Shown here one piece after another: positions 63,747 to 64,000 of a DNA stretch of 64,000 nucleotides. Origin of the DNA: CAZQYC01 sp964597495 (GTDB taxonomy: Bacteria > Pseudomonadota > Gammaproteobacteria > Steroidobacterales > Steroidobacteraceae); NCBI GenBank assembly GCA_964597495.1, contig CAZQYC010000004.1:28304-92303 (forward strand), written 5' to 3'. Positions within the stretch are counted from its first letter, which is position 1, and each line of letters opens with the position of its first letter. Below the pieces are notes generated by a model. That model did not search any database and had not been told where the DNA came from. It saw only the letters and a list, made by a program, of their open reading frames with translations. A program made the position numbers and the translations under genes.

Positions 63747-63871
63747 CTAGCTACTAGCAGCTAGCCACTAGCCAGAGAAGAACTCCGAATTATTGCAGTG
63801 GCAGAAGAAAGGCTTCCTCCTCCTCTTCTATTCTGGCTAGCTGCTAGTAGCTAGTGGCTAGCAGCTGCGGG
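63747..63871. repeat. CTAG heptad inverted-arm element, copy 4
   Basis: The best-preserved copy. CTAG at 63747, 63754, 63761 and 63768, and at 63837, 63844, 63851 and 63858, all exactly 7 bp apart. The arms share CTAGCTACTAGCAGCTAGCC(A) as perfect inverted copies and extend into CCAGARWAGAA next to the spacer. Spacer about 65 bases. It lies 11 bases downstream of the pntB stop. Confidence 0.9.
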
Positions 63872-63881
63872 CGACTGCCCG

Positions 63882-64000
63882 CTAGTGCCCGCCCTCCAAC
63901 GACTTCACCGCCTGAATCATCGCCACCATGACTTTTAGGGCGTCACCGTAGACGAGGTTGCAGTTATCGGCGAAAAACAGCTCGTTTTCCACGCCGGAAT
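63882..64000 (-). CDS. pntB: NAD(P) transhydrogenase subunit beta, C-terminus (cut by window edge)
   Basis: Only the last 38 codons are inside the window. The translation SGVENELFFADNCNLVYGDAL matches the conserved C-terminal nucleotide-binding end of PntB (compare GIDNELFYRENTAMLFGDAK of relatives). The enzyme couples proton entry to NADPH formation in the inner membrane. The TAG stop is at 63882-63884. Confidence 0.85.
   Translation of the reverse strand, partial: SGVENELFFADNCNLVYGDALKVMVAMIQAVKSLEGGH

Noticed and set aside
1..64000. CRISPR array, prophage, insertion sequence or defence island
   Set aside because: No regularly spaced direct repeats with unique spacers, no integrase, transposase or phage structural genes; the lone HNH nuclease has no restriction or toxin partner.

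Overview
The window looks like one contiguous stretch of a moderately GC-rich gammaproteobacterial chromosome. The evidence is the gene set and order: cytochrome c4 and a DsbA-type oxidoreductase beside engB and polA, a small LptM-type lipoprotein overlapping polA, TonB-dependent transport, Lon, PII, and EmrAB-type efflux. A lineage near Nevskiales/Steroidobacterales is a guess, not something shown here. I see no phage, insertion sequence, CRISPR array, tRNA or rRNA. Nearly all genes are intact and closely packed.

Layout. 1-6342 is a leftward run: acyl-CoA synthetase, DHA2 efflux pump, YciH, RluF, a small lipoprotein, and glycogen phosphorylase cut by the window edge. 6.3-10.7 kb holds a tiny membrane-peptide gene, a flavodoxin-fold protein, an alpha/beta hydrolase, an outer-membrane-like protein and a rarD gene broken by a stop codon. 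10.7-14.5 kb is a MarR-EmrA-EmrB unit with a very clear SlyA-like operator, followed by a 3-methyladenine glycosylase. 14.6-26.5 kb has YgiQ (carrying an in-frame palindromic repeat), PII, a MocA-like nucleotidyltransferase, GST, VOC protein, LysR, cytochrome b561-like protein, Lon, a methyltransferase, YdcF, UspE-like protein and YceI. 26.7-32.3 kb has a large hybrid histidine kinase behind an array of RNA hairpins, then a TonB-dependent receptor. 32.4-42.7 kb has a sirtuin, two paired M16 peptidases, fructose-1,6-bisphosphatase, a secreted PQQ-type propeller and several small enzymes. 42.8-46 kb is a three-gene phosphorelay: membrane CheA-like kinase, single-domain receiver and CheX phosphatase. 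47-55 kb is the dsbA/cytochrome c4/engB/polA/lptM block plus an unusual pseudo-receiver-TonB fusion. 55-64 kb has a LytS/LytR pair with a secreted partner, an ABC exporter, small metabolic enzymes, a 5'-3' exonuclease, an HNH nuclease and the end of pntB.

The most unusual content is between genes. Four elements (near 14.5, 36.5, 60.5 and 63.8 kb) share one design: arms of 7-bp units built on CTAG, facing each other across an unconserved spacer. A fifth element near 62.9 kb has the same design with a TGTAGGN unit and lies at the start of the exonuclease gene. A 248-bp nested inverted-repeat element sits just before engB, and a train of five hairpins precedes the hybrid kinase. I do not recognise these as named families. 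They are the best candidates here for undescribed mobile or structured elements.
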